Source: Lathyrus oleraceus (lineage: Eukaryota > Streptophyta > Magnoliopsida > Fabales > Fabaceae). Taken from it: DNA of 64,000 nucleotides. The DNA is taken from positions 351,048,409-351,112,408 of the forward strand of contig NC_066581.1 in assembly GCF_024323335.1 (NCBI RefSeq). Direction: 5' to 3'. Positions 59,616-64,000 of the stretch are shown here, piece after piece. Below the pieces are notes generated by a model. It did no database searches. It was given only the letters and a program-made list of their open reading frames with translations, and had not been told where the DNA came from. A program made the position numbers and the translations under genes. How positions within the stretch are numbered: the stretch's first letter is position 1; the number at the start of each line of letters is the position of its first letter.

Positions 59616-62600
59616 TGTAAGACCCCAATTTTGACCATAAGATCCCTCATGCTATCTCATCATTTGCATTGGCTTTGGGATCACACCTTGGCATCCTCGT
59701 AACCCCTCATTAATTGGGTTTGCATTGGGAGAGATCACCAAGCATATTTGATTGTATGATACTTTATTTTATTTTGTTTACTAACCAAAACACCAAAAAT
59801 ATGTCAATGTATAGCTTTGTTTCTTTTGTAGGTAGTGTGTGTGCATCCATTTATGCCATATCAAGCTTACAAGTAGGGTTTGAGACCCTCATAGCAAGAG
59901 ATAAATCAGGGAATGGTTCACCATTGGTTCTAAACATCATATATGGATCTCCGTGTTCTTCATTTATCATTTTGATCAAGAATTCATCAAGAGTTTGAAG
60001 TTTCTTTGCCTTGGGAGCCCTAACTCATTTGGGTATTTTGTTTGACTTCCTCAGCAAGTTTCTTCAACAATTGGTCAAATATATAAAGGGATACTTCATT
60101 ATATGTAATATTATGCATATATGATCCTCCATTATCTTTAAAGATCAAGAGAACTTCAATATTGCAAGTTGGTTCAAAGAGGTTGACCAGAGAAAGTCAA
60201 CTAGTCAAAACTAGGGTTCCCTAGACCCTATCTCCTACAATTTTTGTCATATGAAAATGATTACAAGAGAAACTTTACTCTTTATGAAATTCAAAACAAC
60301 TTTCATGTTGGCATCAATAGCTAGTTTTGCTTGGAAAGTCATTTTTTTATGGTGAAACATTATAGGTCATTTTGTATGTGCCCTAGTTAGGAGGTCAACT
60401 TCCAAGGACCATAAATTGCTCAATTTTTATGATATGAAGTCCATACAAGTTTCATGATCAATTTCAAGGTGTCTTATAAAACTTTTATTATTTGAGAAAT
60501 GTCAAATTCAACTTTAAAGGGTATGTGCCAAGAGGAAACATTATAGGTCATTTTGGGCCATCACCATTAAACAAGCAATTTTCCTCAAATTCTAAAATAC
60601 ATAACTCCCTCATGAAAAATCCAAATGATGTTAAATTATTGACCAGATTGAAGAGGAATCAAAGATCTATAACTTTTATGAAGAAGCCATTTCCATTTGA
60701 AGCTCATAGCAAAAGTTATTCAAGGTGGAAGAAGTGATCATTTGACTTTGTACTTAGAAAAGTTTCAACTATGTTTGATTTCTCCCACTTCCACCTCAAA
60801 ATGCATCATGATCCAAGCTCCAAATGAAAATGTGTTCAACATAAAAGTTGTTTCCCTTGATGTCACCTTTCCAAAAAGTCCATTATCACTTCATTTGGAC
60901 AAGAATTGAGGGACTTGCGAATGGTTCCTTTGGTGGGCATGTTTTGGCAACATTTGAACTCAAATGGTTATTTCCTTTTGCATGCTTCCATGTGATGACT
61001 TCAATATCCATTATGCACGAATTGGAGTTGGATTACATCATGATTTGGGCCTAATTCAATGCCCATACACCCATGCACCAATGTTTCTATTTTTGGCCAA
61101 AATTGAAAAGGTGCAAAACTGAATTCCATAGCCTATAAATACAACTAATTGCTTCAAGATCAACACACACACACTGCCCAAGCCTTGCCAAGCTATCTTA
61201 GAACCCCACTCCATAGAATTGCTTGAAGGTTTCTTTGAAATTGAGTTTGAACTTCACCTTCTGTTTTGAGATTCAAACTCCAAGGATTCATTCCCATTTT
61301 CATCTCAATTGGTCACTGCAAGCAAGAGGAGGAAGAATCAAGTGAATTCAGATCAAGATCAAGCCAAATCACTGCTACCCGAAGGTGAATTTTCTCAAAC
61401 TTTTCTTCTTCGATTTCCCTTATCTCTCAACTATTTTGATTGATTATCGGTTGTCTTAAGACCTACCAATGTAGGAAACAAGATTGAGTTGCTTTGAGGC
61501 CAAATCGAAGCAACTCAGATCGTGCACCTCAAAATTCAATTCCTCATATCTCTCAATATATTTGGAATTGGACAAAATTGAGGCCAGATTCGAGCTCCTG
61601 AGCATTTTTCCTTTGAATTAGTGTACTCACTTTTTATTTTAGTGAAGGTTGGTGGTGGACCAGTCTGGTGAGGTCCACCAGAGAAGGAGGCCGGAGCTAG
61701 GGCTCCGGTTGTGCGTTGGCGCCTTCCCAACCTTCTTACCTGATTCAAATGTTTGAATCATGGCCCTTGGTTTTAACTACCACGCGTGTGGCGCATTGAC
61801 TTGGTTCCACCATGTTCCCTATGCGCGTGGCCATCAGATCTGCCACCTCAATTAATTAGGGAGATCCGATGGCCCTTGTTTTTTTTTAATTTCTGATTTT
61901 TCATTTAATCCCTTTATTTTGTTAGTTCATATTAATTTAATTTTTAATCCAAAAAATATGGGACTTTCACCAAAAATGTTTAAATATTTTTCTTTCATAT
62001 TTTAAATTAAAATTATTTTTTGGATTAACTTTTATATTTTTCATGAATTAAATGTTTTTTTTAATTTTTTTAATTGTTTTAAAATACTAATGACTTTCCA
62101 AAAATATTGAAATTTTTTGTCTAAGGTCATTTGACCTTGTTTGACCTAGGATAAATCCCTTGGCCATTTGTTTGGTGTTTTGAAGGGATTTGAGGTTTTG
62201 TCCTTTTTAAAATGCATTTTAATTCACTTTTAATTATTTTTAATTGATTAAATGTTTAAAAATTATGTTGAGCCATTTTTATGGTCTTGTGATGTTTGAC
62301 TTTCTGTTTGGATCTTGGTCATGGTTGATTTAACTTTTGTTTGATCAATACCATTGGATTTAGGGGATTGTTGAAATGTACATTTCATCTCCCAAAATGA
62401 ATGGATAGTATTGATCAGATGAAATTCCTATCATGATCAATTTGTGTTTCTATTTCCCCTTCCCTCTTCATCTTCATCCCTATTCTTTCCCAATCCCTCA
62501 TTGACCAATGAAATCTCTTCATGTTTAATGCTAGTTGATTCATCAACGACCTTGTGTCAAATGAATCAACATGAGCCAGAATGAGATAGGTCCTCCCCCC

Positions 62601-62696
62601 ATTTCTTTTAAGTGTTTAGTATGTTTTAGGAGTCTGGTTCCTTATACCAAATCTCTAACATGCATTAACACCTATATTTTTATTGCCCGACCATAA
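59616..62696 (+). mobile_element. 3' LTR of element B, 5' part
   Basis: It starts TGTAAGACCCCAATTTTGACC and aligns in reverse with solo LTRs 1 and 2, so it shows the same subfamily. The TATA box is at 61134-61141. It is interrupted at 62697 by LTR E, and its last 1.5 kb or so must lie outside the window. No gene is seen. Confidence 0.88.
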
Positions 62697-64000
62697 TGTA
62701 GCGGTAAATTCATGACCACTAAGTTATGGATAAGCTTAACATCAATAAAACCAGAGTCGCCACTGTGCTTTTATTGTTTCCAAAGGAAAAAGGAAAGGTA
62801 GGAACAATACCCAAAGATAAGAAGTTTTCAAATCAAAACTAATAAAATGCCAGAGACTACAGGTAAGGGGGTTGGTTACACAGAGGGAAGGTGTTAGCCC
62901 CCAAAGTGTCCTAGGTACTCCTAGGGAGCCTTTTTTTATGTGTGCATGTGTTTTTGGTATAAATGATGTTTGAAAAAAAAATAGAGTGTGGGGATGAGAA
63001 AAGAATTCATTGATTATATTTTTGTGTTTGACAAGACCTTCGGACTTGTGCCTACGTACCAACATAAAAATGAGGGATCAAAACCTCGTAGTTCGTGGTA
63101 ACAATTTCAAAGTTGGTGAACTGCTTTTAACAAAATTTTAAATGAAAAGGCACCAAGGGGCCAAAAAAATTGAATGGGTTTGTTAGTTCTTTTTATCTTT
63201 TTTTGAAATTTTAAGTAAATATGATTAAGTTTATTTACAATTTTGACTTAAGAAAGAGTTTGAAAATTCAATGGCATAAGGCCAAAGTTTCTAATCATTT
63301 AAACAAAGTCTAAGTTTGAAATCACAAGCAAAGAAAGTTTTTGACAAGGGGGAGAGATTTTGAAATTTAAGAAGTGGGAGGAGATGAAGAGGCTATCCTA
63401 AGCGTAAAATTAAAAGTTAATAGTTGAAAAGATTTGACCAATGGGATGCAATCTAACAGACAAGAATGTCATATAGAAACTCGTTTTCCCTTGGACTTTG
63501 AATCAAGCAATAATCAATAAGCAATTAGCAATATCAGACATCATGAAGATCAAGACATCAAATAAAGATAGCCATATCTAAGCAAGCAACTCCTTAGCTA
63601 GCAGTCTTCTTTATCTTCTCATGTATCAGATGGGATATTCCTTGATCAACTTAGAAGAAAGCATCAGACATAAGATCAAAATAACAATTAGCACCAAGAC
63701 AAAGCAACATATGAATTCAAACAGAGTCCCAAGGCTTGCATCAGATGAAAGCTTAGTTCACAATAACTTGATTTCAAAATGTTGGCATTGGCCAAGTCCT
63801 TTTTGCACAGGGAATGTTGCCTAATCCTAAGTCCAAAGGTTCAGATTAAGATCAACAGTCCACCAAACATTTTTTTAGGGTTTTTTGTTGTTTATTATGT
63901 ATTTTAAGGTCCTAAGACCATAAACAAAATCAAAATGCACAAACAAATATATACAATCACAAGATATGGCTCAAATGAGCAAAGTGAAAATGACATAAAC
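62697..64000 (-). mobile_element. LTR E, Ogre-like, minus strand, runs out of window
   Basis: TGTAGCGGTAAATTCATGACC starts an LTR in reverse orientation, matching 36058 and 43083 base for base over long stretches. The target duplication would be CATAA (62692-62696). Whether it is a solo LTR or the end of a full element cannot be seen. The hairpin is at 62910-62925, and the primer-site-like block GAGTCGCCAC is at 62754-62763. Confidence 0.9.

Overview
The window holds no host gene that I can support. It reads as plant nuclear DNA, most likely from a large-genome legume of tribe Fabeae (pea, vetch, lentil or Lathyrus type). The basis is a stack of very large Ty3/gypsy elements of the Tat/Ogre type: LTRs of 4.4-6.8 kb, an extra ORF before gag, an intron between protease and reverse transcriptase, and a second RNase H. 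A SIRE/Maximus-type Ty1/copia element is nested among them. The species assignment is inference; the element types are read from the sequence.

Layout, oldest first. (1) Element B, an old plus-strand Ogre-like copy, is the host of everything else. Its pieces lie at 6953-11160, 33202-36057, 40819-42381 and 56377-62696; its 5' LTR is outside the window to the left. (2) Element D enters from the left. Only its 3' end and 6.8-kb 3' LTR (145-6952) are visible, inserted in the B leader. (3) Element A (11161-33196, 22.0 kb, duplicated site ACGGG) is a nearly complete Ogre-like element inserted in the gag-pro region of B. (4) A minus-strand solo LTR (36058-40813, duplicated site ATATG) sits in B pol. 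(5) Element C (42382-56371), a SIRE-type copia element with an env-like ORF but no reverse transcriptase core, sits in the B integrase. (6) A second minus-strand solo LTR (43083-47842, duplicated site ACGAG) sits inside the 5' LTR of C. (7) A further minus-strand LTR (E) interrupts the B 3' LTR at 62697 and runs out of the window.

How the parts work together. In A the order is LTR, primer binding site, leader, ORF1, gag-pro, intron, RT-RNase H-second RNase H-integrase, repeat-rich 3' UTR, polypurine tract, LTR. Removing 21602-21876 puts gag-pro in frame with pol, as expected for the Ogre intron. None of the copies looks autonomous. A has five premature stops before pol, a frameshift and a deletion in the second RNase H. 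B has lost the RT catalytic motif and its splice acceptor. C has lost most of RT, and its protease and integrase catalytic sites are mutated.

Points most worth checking are: a short hairpin near the LTR 3' end, kept in three LTR subfamilies with compensatory stem changes; a U5 copy of the primer-binding-site sequence that coincides with a U5 deletion; a Gln-rich coding fragment (possibly from an auxin response factor) inside LTR D; a Cys/His cluster between the gag knuckle and the protease in both Ogre copies; and a mutated splice acceptor in B. All comparisons were made by eye within the window.
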